From positions 1 through 31,566 of the forward strand of contig DATBRV010000115.1 of NCBI GenBank assembly GCA_036560145.1: a stretch of 31,566 bases of DNA, written 5' to 3'. This document shows positions 1 to 7,263 of the stretch, piece after piece. Both the position numbers and the translations under genes were made by a program. How positions within the stretch are numbered: position 1 is the first letter of the stretch; each line of letters starts with the position of its first letter. Under the pieces are notes generated by a model. The model was not told where the DNA came from and did no database searches. It worked only from the letters and a program-made list of their open reading frames with translations. This stretch comes from DATBRV01 sp036560145. Its GTDB lineage: Bacteria > Myxococcota_A > UBA9160 > SMWR01.

Positions 1-1257
1 GGGGGCCTCGCCCATGAAACCAGGATCGAGATCTGGGCCTTTGGAGAGCGAATCGCCTACAAGCGCTCCGGCGACGACTTCCGGACGGCGAGTGGCATGG
101 GAGGAGCACCCTGGGGGCTACCGCCGGTGGCCCTGGTTTTGCTCGCAGGCCTGGGCCTCCTGGGGCTACTCGCGTGGTCAGCCCAGCACGGTGCGCTGAT
201 CTTGGTGATCCAGCGCCCGGGCTACGCGGGCGTCTCGGCCGTGCTGGTGGTGGCGCTGGTCCTCGGCCCGCTCCCCGGCGCTCGCGTCGCGGGGGCCGGA
301 GGCGGCGGCGACGCCAGCTTCTATTGGGAGCTCACCGATCCCCTCGGCACCGGCATGGTGATGCTCGACGAGACGGGCGCGCGGCGGGTGCACCGGACGT
401 ATTCTCCCTTCGGAGTGGAGCATGCCTCTGCGGGCACGGCGAGCTGGCTCCCACGCCACTACGCCGGGCATCTCGAGGACGGGGATTCGGGGCTGGTCTA
501 CATGCAGGCGCGCTGGATGGATCCCCAGACGGGGACGTTCCTGAGCGTGGATCCGGTCGTCGCGGACGCCGCGGATCCGCAGGCGTTCAATGCCTATGCG
601 TATGCGCGGAACAATCCGCTCTCGTTCGTCGATCCGACGGGAGAGTTCTGCATCCCCATACCGATCTTCGGTGGCTCGGTCTGCACGGGATACGAGGGCG
701 GCTATTTTCCTGGACCTAGCTGGGTTGAGGGAGCGGGATACGCGGATCCAGGCCCCCCGGCCGCTCCGATCAGTTCGATCGGCAACCCCGTTGCCGGCGG
801 GATGAACCTTGGAGGTGACGGTGCGCCGCAGTCCCAGAGTCCTGCTCAGCGAATCTTCGAGGCGGGCCTTACGACAACAGGCGTGCTGATCTTCGATGAC
901 GCCACCGTTGTCGGGGTCGTTGATAATGTTCTGATCCCGTTCGTTGCAGCGGGAACGATCGTCGCTGGCACAATTGTCGTCGGCGTGGCACTGGTCCGTG
1001 GGATTCAGGCCTTGCAACAAGGCGCGCACGACCCAGGGATGCCAACCAAAGCCGATGGGCATGAGCCACCCAAGAACTGGGACGGCAAGAAGGTGAAGAA
1101 TCCGAACGGGCCCGGGGCCGGCTACCCGGATTGCAAGGGAAACGTGTGGGTTCCCACCGGACCTGGACCAGGAGCGCACGGAGGTCCACACTGGGACGTT
1201 GAGCATCCAGATGGATCGCACACGAACGTTTACCCAGGTGGAAGAACGCGACCATGA
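1..1257 (+). CDS. RHS-repeat protein, 3' part, with C-terminal polymorphic toxin domain (5' end outside window)
   Basis: The frame is open from base 1, so the gene begins upstream. RHS-type sequence (FGERIAYK) comes first, then two hydrophobic stretches (about 106-170 and 220-275). The RHS core follows (YWELTDPLG, ARWMDPQTGTFLSVDP, NAYAYARNNPL) and ends at DPTGE near 631-645, the usual boundary between the conserved shell and the variable tip. The tip has a further hydrophobic stretch (about 925-1005). Its last 75 residues contain NGPGAGYPDCKGNVWVPTG and AHGGPHWDVEHPDG and end NVYPGGR. From memory this resembles the polymorphic toxin type 37 family (Ntox37, predicted nuclease), with His/Asp residues that could be catalytic. 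RHS shells of other systems encapsulate such tips for delivery into rival cells. GC content falls after about 870, as expected for an exchanged tip. The RHS call is firm; the toxin family is moderately sure. Confidence 0.88.
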   Translation, partial: GGLAHETRIEIWAFGERIAYKRSGDDFRTASGMGGAPWGLPPVALVLLAGLGLLGLLAWSAQHGALILVIQRPGYAGVSAVLVVALVLGPLPGARVAGAGGGGDASFYWELTDPLGTGMVMLDETGARRVHRTYSPFGVEHASAGTASWLPRHYAGHLEDGDSGLVYMQARWMDPQTGTFLSVDPVVADAADPQAFNAYAYARNNPLSFVDPTGEFCIPIPIFGGSVCTGYEGGYFPGPSWVEGAGYADPGPPAAPISSIGNPVAGGMNLGGDGAPQSQSPAQRIFEAGLTTTGVLIFDDATVVGVVDNVLIPFVAAGTIVAGTIVVGVALVRGIQALQQGAHDPGMPTKADGHEPPKNWDGKKVKNPNGPGAGYPDCKGNVWVPTGPGPGAHGGPHWDVEHPDGSHTNVYPGGRTRP

Positions 1258-1553
1258 AGAACGTTCAGGTCATCGATGGAGCGAGGAACTGCACCTACGA
1301 AATCTTCTCCGCAACGGAGGAAGACTTTCGTTCGATCTTTCCCGGGGAAGGGCAGGACGTGGAATTCATCGACGATTTCATCGATCGCGTTGGCGAGCAG
1401 ACGGCCAACGAAATTACGCAACGCCTCTGGTCGTCTCGGATCGACAAGAAGCATGTCGTAGGAATCCACGGAACCCTATTCTACGGGCTTGATTTCAAGA
1501 AAAAATTCTATCCCTCAAAACGAGAGGAGGAGATGGTCGTCTCGTTGGAGTAG
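1254..1553 (+). CDS. Candidate immunity protein for the adjacent RHS toxin tip
   Basis: The ATG at 1254 overlaps the toxin stop (ATGA), the tight arrangement normal for polymorphic toxin/immunity pairs. A GGAAG lies about 9 nt upstream. The 99-residue product is acidic in its first two thirds (ATEEDF, GEGQDVEFIDDFIDRV) and has no signal peptide or membrane segment, so it should be cytoplasmic. A conserved-looking core reads VVGIHGTLFYGL followed by KKKFYPSKREEEM. Hand-counted GC over 1261-1500 is about 53%, well below the flanking genes, which suggests it arrived with the toxin tip. No named immunity family is recognised with confidence. The role is inferred from position, size, acidity and composition. 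Confidence 0.72.
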   Translation: MKNVQVIDGARNCTYEIFSATEEDFRSIFPGEGQDVEFIDDFIDRVGEQTANEITQRLWSSRIDKKHVVGIHGTLFYGLDFKKKFYPSKREEEMVVSLE

Positions 1554-1785
1554 TCGCCCAGAGGTTTGCGAACGAGGGCGTGGGCATTCCGTCCAATGTA
1601 CGCCCGTTCGATCCGACTCCCGATGTTGACCTCGGCCCGGGCCACGGCCCCATCCCGAATGGATTCACCCCATTTCGGCGGACCGTTTCAGGTGCGTTGT
1701 TCCGCATCTTCTTCGCATGCGATGGGGCTCTCGTCGGCGAGCTCAGCGAGTTCGCGCGGATGTAGAAAGGCCGAGTCAAGAAACG
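1554..1785 (+). other. Gap with a possible short ORF (GTG at 1580 to 1765), perhaps a cassette remnant
   Basis: This 232-nt stretch separates the immunity gene from the convergent membrane-TPR gene. One forward frame is open from 1493 to a TAG at 1763-1765. Starting at GTG 1580 it would give 61 residues (PFDPTPDVDLGPGHGPIPNG, then a hydrophobic FRIFFACDGALVGEL). There is no good ribosome site and no family is recognised. Composition resembles the immunity gene more than the core genes. It may be a decayed second tip or immunity fragment, or simply untranslated sequence. No convincing terminator was seen. Confidence 0.25.
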
Positions 1786-3453
1786 TCAATAGGTCGGTAC
1801 GGCTCCCGCGGCTTCGCGCTTCGCCCGCTCCAGCCTGCGCTGGTTCGCTTCGTCGCCGGGCCGCACCTGCTCCGCGCGCTCGAGCAGCCCCCGCGCGCGC
1901 ACCGGATCTCCGAGCTGGAGCGCCGCGAATCCCGCGTTCGAGAGCAGATCGGGATCAGACGGAGCGAGCGCGAGGCCGGCTTCGTAGGCCGAGAGCGCAG
2001 CGGCCCAGTCGCCGCGGTTGGCGTGCAGGTTGGCGATGCTGCCCCAACTCTTGGCGCTCGGATGCAGCGCGAGGCTGCGCTCGAACTGCGCGAGCGCCTG
2101 GTCGGGCTCGTGGGGATAGAAGGCCCAGCCCAGCTCGCGGCGGCGCGAGGCGTCGTCGTAGCCGAACCAGGCGAGCCGGTCGAAGGCGCGCGCGGCGGCG
2201 CTGAAGTCCTGGCGCGCCACGGCGGCGGGGTAGACGAAGAGCAGCTCCCAGGACCAGAGCACGCGGATCGCGAGCAGGCCGGCGAGCGCGCTCCAGGCCA
2301 GGCGCCGCAGCCAGGGATGCGCCGCCGCGCGCGGGGCCGGCGCCGCCACGGGGCGCTCCGCCTCCAGCAGCACGCTCGCCACCGGCCGGCTGCGCAGCTT
2401 CCAGATCACGCCGTCGAGCACGAAGTGATGGATGTTGGCGGCGGAGCCTACCAGCATGGCAAGACCGGCGTCGAACGAGTAGGTGCCGAGGGCCTCGGGC
2501 GCGAAGAGCACGATCGGGAAGACCCAGACGGCGGTCGCGGCCAGCGCCGCCTTGCCCAGGTAGATGCCGAAGCCGTTCCAGCCGCTCGCGCGCCGCGCGT
2601 AGAAGGCCGTGACCCAGAGATACTGCGAGGCATGCCCGATCGCGATCCAGCGGAAGTAGTAATCGCGGTGGCTCCAGTCGAGCGGATCGAGCCCGCTCGC
2701 CAGGCCGAGCAGCGGCACCGTGATCGGGAGCGAGAACCAGAGCACCTGGGTGAGGAGCAGCGCCAGCGTCGGGCCCGCCTGGCGGAGCGTGGCCGTGCGC
2801 AGCACCAGCACCAGCGTGATGAGCAGGCTCGCGAGGTAGCCCGCGAGCAGGACTGCGCCCAGCGGGAGCGAGACGCCGTGCGGGATTCCGAGCCCGACGA
2901 AGCGCGCCGCGTCGTCTCCCAGCGGAATGGCATAGTCGGCCGGCGTTCCCGCTCCCGTGTGCATCCACAGAAAGACCAGACCGTAGGAGAACACGAAGGA
3001 GAGTCGGAGCGAGCGCCCCAGCAGCGGGGTGACGGCGCCCCCGCGCCGGCGCAGGAACATCGAGGAGAGCCCGAAGTTCTGGGCCGTGTAGTGCCATGGG
3101 CTCCAGGTCAGGTAGAGGGTGGTCAGGAAGGTGGCGACCAGCGGCACGTGCAGCGCGAGCACGAAGGCCGCGAAGATCGCCAGCGAGGAGTGGATCGCGA
3201 CGCGCCGGTAGAGCCGGCGATCCTCCGGCCGCTCGTAGACACGCAGGAGCGTCGCTCCGTAGTGCGGGAGGCTCACCAGCAGCACCAGCAGCGGCATCAG
3301 CGCGTCGGCCTGGCGCGCGCGGATCTCGCCCCCGTAGACGAAGAAAGCCGGCAGCGCGAGCGCATACAAGAGCCCGCAGCCGATCAGCAGATCCGGGAGG
3401 GGTCCGAACAGCCAGGCCTGCGCGCGGGCGGCAACGAGACCGGGCTGGGCCAT
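1786..3453 (-). CDS. Multi-pass membrane protein with C-terminal TPR region, function unknown
   Basis: 555 residues. Residues about 12-400 form roughly ten hydrophobic segments. Histidine-rich motifs sit at or near membrane segments: SLPHYGATLL (His64), SPWHYTAQNFGL (His121), IGHASQYLW (His274) and NIHHFVLDGVIW (His342, His343, Asp347). After a last segment (about 383-403), residues about 415-545 form TPR-like helical pairs (GWAFYPHEPDQALAQFERSL, LLSNAGFAALQLGDPVRA), probably for protein contacts. Clustered His/Asp could bind metal, as in membrane di-iron or Brp/Blh-type proteins, but no characterised family is recognised and this is speculation. The start ATG has only a weak purine run upstream. 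It is divergent from the lipase-maturation-factor gene across 68 nt. Confidence 0.8.
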   Translation of the reverse strand: MAQPGLVAARAQAWLFGPLPDLLIGCGLLYALALPAFFVYGGEIRARQADALMPLLVLLVSLPHYGATLLRVYERPEDRRLYRRVAIHSSLAIFAAFVLALHVPLVATFLTTLYLTWSPWHYTAQNFGLSSMFLRRRGGAVTPLLGRSLRLSFVFSYGLVFLWMHTGAGTPADYAIPLGDDAARFVGLGIPHGVSLPLGAVLLAGYLASLLITLVLVLRTATLRQAGPTLALLLTQVLWFSLPITVPLLGLASGLDPLDWSHRDYYFRWIAIGHASQYLWVTAFYARRASGWNGFGIYLGKAALAATAVWVFPIVLFAPEALGTYSFDAGLAMLVGSAANIHHFVLDGVIWKLRSRPVASVLLEAERPVAAPAPRAAAHPWLRRLAWSALAGLLAIRVLWSWELLFVYPAAVARQDFSAAARAFDRLAWFGYDDASRRRELGWAFYPHEPDQALAQFERSLALHPSAKSWGSIANLHANRGDWAAALSAYEAGLALAPSDPDLLSNAGFAALQLGDPVRARGLLERAEQVRPGDEANQRRLERAKREAAGAVPTY

Positions 3454-3521
3454 CCCCCATTCTTTTCGATCTCGGCTGCGACTTCAAGCCGGAGGCCGCG
3501 GAGCGCCGTAGCATCCAGGGG

Positions 3522-5084
3522 ATGACGGAATCCGCGCCGAGCGCTCCGCGCGAGCGGCCCAGCTACTGGCTCACGCGTTTCCTGGTGCTGCGCGTGCTCG
3601 GCCTCGTCTACCTGGCGGCCTTCGCGTCGCTGGCCTGGCAGGTGCTCCCGCTGCTCGGTGAGGGGGGCCTCTTGCCGGCGGCCGCCTGGCTGGAGCGCAT
3701 CCAGGCGAGCGCCGGCTCGCGCCTCGATGGCTTCCTGCTGAGCCCGTCCTGGTTCTGGCTGGGCGCCTCGGATCCGGTCTTGCTTGGCGCGGCCCTGCTC
3801 GGCGTCGCGCTCTCGCTCCCGCTGCTCTTCGGCTTCGCAAACGCGATCCAGCTCGCGCTGCTCTGGTCCCTCCAGCTCTCGGTGCTCCAGATCGGGCAGC
3901 TCTGGTATGGCTACGGCTGGGAGATCCAGCTGGCCGAGACGGGCTTCCTGGCAATTTTTTTGTGCCCGCTCGCCTCGGCGCGCGCCTTTCCCGCGAGTCC
4001 GCCCCCGCTCGCCGTGATCTGGCTGCTGCGCTGGCTGATCTTCCGCATCATGCTGGGCGCGGGGCTGATCAAGCTGCGCGGCGATCCCTGCTGGAGCGAC
4101 CTGACCTGCCTCTTCTACCACTACGAGACGCAGCCGATCCCGAATCCGGTCTCCCGCTTCTTCCACTTCCTGCCGCATCCCGTCCTTCAGGCAGGCGTGC
4201 TGATGAACCACGCGGCGGAGCTGGTGGCGCCCTGGTTCATGCTGGGGCCGCGCCGGGTCCGCCACGCCGCCGGTGCGGTGATGCTCGCCTTCCAGGCGAT
4301 GCTGATCGCGAGCGGGAATCTCTCGTTCCTGAACTGGCTCACGATCGTCCCCATCCTCGCCTGCTTCGACGATTCGCTGCTGCGCCGCGTGCTCCCGCGC
4401 GCGCTCACGCTGCGCGCCGAGCGGGCGGCGTCCGCGGCGCGCACGTCCCGGGCGCAGGGGATCCTCGCAACCGCGCTGGTGGCGCTGATCGCCCTCCTGA
4501 GCGTCGCGCCGGTGCTCAACCTGGTCTCGGATCGGCAGGTGATGAACACCTCCTTCGACCGCTTCTCGTTGGTCAACACCTACGGCGCCTTCGGCTCGGT
4601 GGGGCGCGAGCGCGACGAGATCGTCTTCGAGGGGACGGCCGACGAGCAGCCGAGCCCGAGCTCGGAGTGGCGCGCCTACGAGTTCCCCTGCAAGCCCGGA
4701 GATCCGACGCGCCGACCTTGCGTGGTGTCGCCGTGGCAGCCGCGGCTCGACTGGCAGATCTGGTTCGCGGCGATGGCGACGCCGTCCGATTATCCCTGGA
4801 CGCTCCACTTCGTCTGGAAGCTGCTCCAGGGCGACCGCGGCCTCCTGCGCCTGCTCGCGAACGATCCGTTTCCGCAGCAACCGCCGCGCTGGGTGCGCGC
4901 CCGCTACTACCGCTACCAGTTCGCGCCGCCGGGAGATCCGAGCGGAGCCTGGTGGAGCCGGGTGCTGATCGGCGATTGGCTTCCGCCGCTCTCGGCCGGG
5001 GATCCGCGCCTGCGCGAGAGCCTCATCAGGCTGGGCTGGCTCGAGCCCGGGGATCCGGGCGCGCCGCCGCGCACGCCGCGATAG
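3522..5084 (+). CDS. Lipase maturation factor (LMF1-like) family membrane protein
   Basis: 520 residues from ATG 3522, the first start that keeps the family N-terminus (YWLTRFLVLRVLGLVYL). The family pattern is clear: several hydrophobic segments, then WLLRWLIFRIMLGAGLIKLR with GDPCWSDLTCLFYHYETQP, NPVSRFFHFLPH and NHAAELVAPWFML, and a C-terminal soluble part (DWQIWFAAMATP, WVRARYYRYQF). In animals LMF1 helps fold secreted lipases in the ER. Bacterial members are largely uncharacterised, so the name gives a fold rather than a proven role. A TAGCAT box 7 nt before the ATG, without a Shine-Dalgarno at proper spacing, fits a leaderless start. The downstream hydrolase follows after 26 nt in the same direction. 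Confidence 0.85.
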   Translation: MTESAPSAPRERPSYWLTRFLVLRVLGLVYLAAFASLAWQVLPLLGEGGLLPAAAWLERIQASAGSRLDGFLLSPSWFWLGASDPVLLGAALLGVALSLPLLFGFANAIQLALLWSLQLSVLQIGQLWYGYGWEIQLAETGFLAIFLCPLASARAFPASPPPLAVIWLLRWLIFRIMLGAGLIKLRGDPCWSDLTCLFYHYETQPIPNPVSRFFHFLPHPVLQAGVLMNHAAELVAPWFMLGPRRVRHAAGAVMLAFQAMLIASGNLSFLNWLTIVPILACFDDSLLRRVLPRALTLRAERAASAARTSRAQGILATALVALIALLSVAPVLNLVSDRQVMNTSFDRFSLVNTYGAFGSVGRERDEIVFEGTADEQPSPSSEWRAYEFPCKPGDPTRRPCVVSPWQPRLDWQIWFAAMATPSDYPWTLHFVWKLLQGDRGLLRLLANDPFPQQPPRWVRARYYRYQFAPPGDPSGAWWSRVLIGDWLPPLSAGDPRLRESLIRLGWLEPGDPGAPPRTPR

Positions 5085-5110
5085 GATCGCGCCCGGAGGA
5101 GCCTCCGCTG

Positions 5111-6091
5111 ATGGGACGCGCAGCGCGCAGCCTGGGGATCGCGGCGATGCTGGGGGCCGGGCTCGCCATCTGGGGCTGGCGCTCCGGGGATCAGGCGCCG
5201 CTCGACGTGGTGGCGCAGACGCGCGCGACGATCGGGATCCCGCTCGAGTCGGGCCTCGTCGCGACCAACGGGATCCGCCTCCACGTGGTGCAGGCGGGGC
5301 CCGCGGACGGGCCGGCGGTGCTGCTGCTGCACGGCTTCCCGGAGTTCTGGTGGACCTGGCATGCCCAGATCGCCGCGCTCGCGAAGGCCGGCTTCCGCGT
5401 GATCGCCCCGGACCAGCGGGGCTTCGATCTCTCGGACAAGCCGCCGCGGATCGAGGACTACCGCAGCGAAGCGCGCCGCGCCGACATGCTGGGCCTGCTC
5501 GATGCCCTGGGACACGAGCGCGTGTCGATCGCGGGGCATGATTTCGGCGCCTACGTCGCCTGGGGCCTCGCGATCTACCACCCGGAGCGCGTGCGCAGGC
5601 TGGTGGTGATGAATGTCGCGCATCCCAAGGTCTACGCGTCGCCGCCGCCGGGCCGGCCCGAGACCGTCAACTGGTTCCGGACCTTCTTTCAGCTCCCCTG
5701 GCTGCCCGAGCTGGTCGGCCGCAGCGGAAACTGGTTCCTGCTGGAGCGGAACCTGGTCCAGACCAGCCGTCCCGGGACCTTCGCAGAGCCCGCCATGAGC
5801 TACTACAAGCAGGCCTGGGCGCACGACAACGCGATCCACAGCATGCTGAACTGGTACCGCGCGGGCGGCAGGTATCCCTACGGTCCGAGCGGCCCGCAGC
5901 GCGTCACGGTTCCCACGCGCATCCTGTGGGGCGAGCGCGACGTCTTCAACGATCCCAGCTACGCCGAGCCGAGCCTCGCCTTCTGCGACGACGCGAAGCT
6001 CGTGCTGATTCCGAACGCGGGCCACTGGCTGCTCCACGAGGAGCCCGCCGAGACGAGCCGGCTGCTGGTCGAGTTCTTCGGTCAGCCTTGA
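5111..6091 (+). CDS. Alpha/beta hydrolase, epoxide-hydrolase-like
   Basis: 326 residues. The start ATG 5111 has GGAGGAG about 9 nt upstream. A hydrophobic N-terminus (residues 7-22) suggests membrane anchoring or export. The HGFPEFWWTW block (His74-Pro77, HGxP oxyanion motif), the nucleophile elbow AGHDFGA with Asp144, a likely acid at Asp277 (GERD) and His305 (NAGHWLLHEEP) form an epoxide-hydrolase or dehalogenase type triad. Cap-domain tyrosines near 231-232 (SYYKQAW) could serve ring opening, which favours epoxide hydrolase over haloacetate dehalogenase. It sits between the LMF1-like gene and nhaA. Its TGA overlaps the predicted nhaA start (TTGA), implying translational coupling. Substrate unknown. 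Confidence 0.9.
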   Translation: MGRAARSLGIAAMLGAGLAIWGWRSGDQAPLDVVAQTRATIGIPLESGLVATNGIRLHVVQAGPADGPAVLLLHGFPEFWWTWHAQIAALAKAGFRVIAPDQRGFDLSDKPPRIEDYRSEARRADMLGLLDALGHERVSIAGHDFGAYVAWGLAIYHPERVRRLVVMNVAHPKVYASPPPGRPETVNWFRTFFQLPWLPELVGRSGNWFLLERNLVQTSRPGTFAEPAMSYYKQAWAHDNAIHSMLNWYRAGGRYPYGPSGPQRVTVPTRILWGERDVFNDPSYAEPSLAFCDDAKLVLIPNAGHWLLHEEPAETSRLLVEFFGQP

Positions 6092-7263
6092 AGAAGTTCT
6101 TTGCGCAATTCCTCGCGATCGAGGCGGCCAGCTCGCTCCTGCTGGTGCTGGCCACGATCGCAGCCCTGGTCTGGGCAAACTCCGCCTGGGGAGACAGCTA
6201 CGCCCGCTTCTGGCACCTGAAGCTCGGCTTCGACTTCGCCGGAGTCGAAGCCCGGCTCTCCCTCGAGCACTGGGTCAACGACGGCCTGATGGTGATCTTC
6301 TTCTTCCTGATCGGGATGGAGCTCAAGCACGAGCTGGTGGACGGCGAGCTCTCCTCGCGCGAGCGCGCCATGCTGCCGATCTTCGGCGCGCTGGGCGGCA
6401 TGCTGGTTCCGGCGGCGATCTATGCCAGCCTGCACGCGGGCGGGCCGGCGATCTCTGGCTGGGGCGTGCCGATGGCGACGGACATCGCCTTCGCGGTGGC
6501 CGCGCTCGCCATCTTCGGCCGGCGCGTGCCCCCCGGCCTCAAGGTCTTCCTGCTCGCGCTCGCGATCGTGGACGACCTCGGCGCCGTCACCGTGATCGCC
6601 GTCTTCTACACCGCCAATCTTTCTTACGGCGCGCTGGCCGCCGCCGGCGCCCTGCTGGTGCTGCTGGCGGGGCTCCGGCGCGCGGGCGTGAGGTCCTACC
6701 CCGTCTACGTCCTGGCGGGAATCGCCATCTGGATCCCGATGCTCGCGTCCGGCGTGCACGCGACGGTGGCGGGCGTGCTGATCGGCCTGCTCACGCCGAC
6801 CCGCGTCGAGGGCAGGGCCCCCGGCACCTCGTTCTCCCCGATCGAGCAGCTCACGAAGCTTCTGCATCCCTGGTCGGCATTCGTGGTGATGCCGGTCTTC
6901 GCGCTGGCCAACGCGGGCCTGGTGCTGGAGGCCGGCGTGATCCGCGATCCGGTTGCTTTTCGCGTCACGCTCGCGGTCGCGCTCGGCCTGCTGGTGGGCA
7001 AGCCGCTCGGCATCACGCTGCTCTCCTGGCTGGCCGTGCGCGCGGGGCTGGCGACGCTCCCGCCCGGTGTCGGCTGGGGCTCGCTGCTGGGCGCCGGGAT
7101 CCTCGGCGGCATCGGCTTCACGATGGCGCTCTTCATCACCTCGCTGGCCTTCGCGGACGAGGTGCTGGCGGCGGCCTCGAAGCTGGGCGTGATCGCCGCC
7201 TCGCTGGCGGCCGCCCTGCTCGGGATCGCCTGTCTCTCCCGCGCGCTACCGCGCGGCGGTTGA
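6088..7263 (+). CDS. nhaA: Na+/H+ antiporter NhaA
   Basis: 391 residues with the predicted start TTG 6088, close to the 388 of E. coli NhaA. Inner-membrane electrogenic Na+/H+ exchanger for sodium and pH homeostasis. Key motifs are intact: MATDIAFAVAALA (Asp132, matching Asp133), LAIVDDLGAV (Asp162-Asp163, matching the Asp163/Asp164 ion site) and LLVGKPLGI (Lys305, matching Lys300). About twelve hydrophobic segments follow the amphipathic N-terminus (KKFFAQFLAIEAASS). TTG is preferred because the next in-frame ATG would remove the first membrane helix. It overlaps the hydrolase stop by 4 nt and has no strong ribosome site of its own, so it is probably translated by coupling. The 3' end overlaps the opposing MlaA-hydrolase gene by 18 nt. 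Confidence 0.95.
   Translation: MKKFFAQFLAIEAASSLLLVLATIAALVWANSAWGDSYARFWHLKLGFDFAGVEARLSLEHWVNDGLMVIFFFLIGMELKHELVDGELSSRERAMLPIFGALGGMLVPAAIYASLHAGGPAISGWGVPMATDIAFAVAALAIFGRRVPPGLKVFLLALAIVDDLGAVTVIAVFYTANLSYGALAAAGALLVLLAGLRRAGVRSYPVYVLAGIAIWIPMLASGVHATVAGVLIGLLTPTRVEGRAPGTSFSPIEQLTKLLHPWSAFVVMPVFALANAGLVLEAGVIRDPVAFRVTLAVALGLLVGKPLGITLLSWLAVRAGLATLPPGVGWGSLLGAGILGGIGFTMALFITSLAFADEVLAAASKLGVIAASLAAALLGIACLSRALPRGG

Noticed and set aside
1495..1779. Minus-strand open frame across the end of the immunity gene
   Set aside because: No ribosome site, no recognisable protein features, and antisense to a well-supported gene.
1717..3525. Long plus-strand open frame opposite the membrane-TPR gene
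   Set aside because: Arg/Glu/Gln-rich composition with no domain; it mirrors the third-codon-position GC of the real gene on the other strand.
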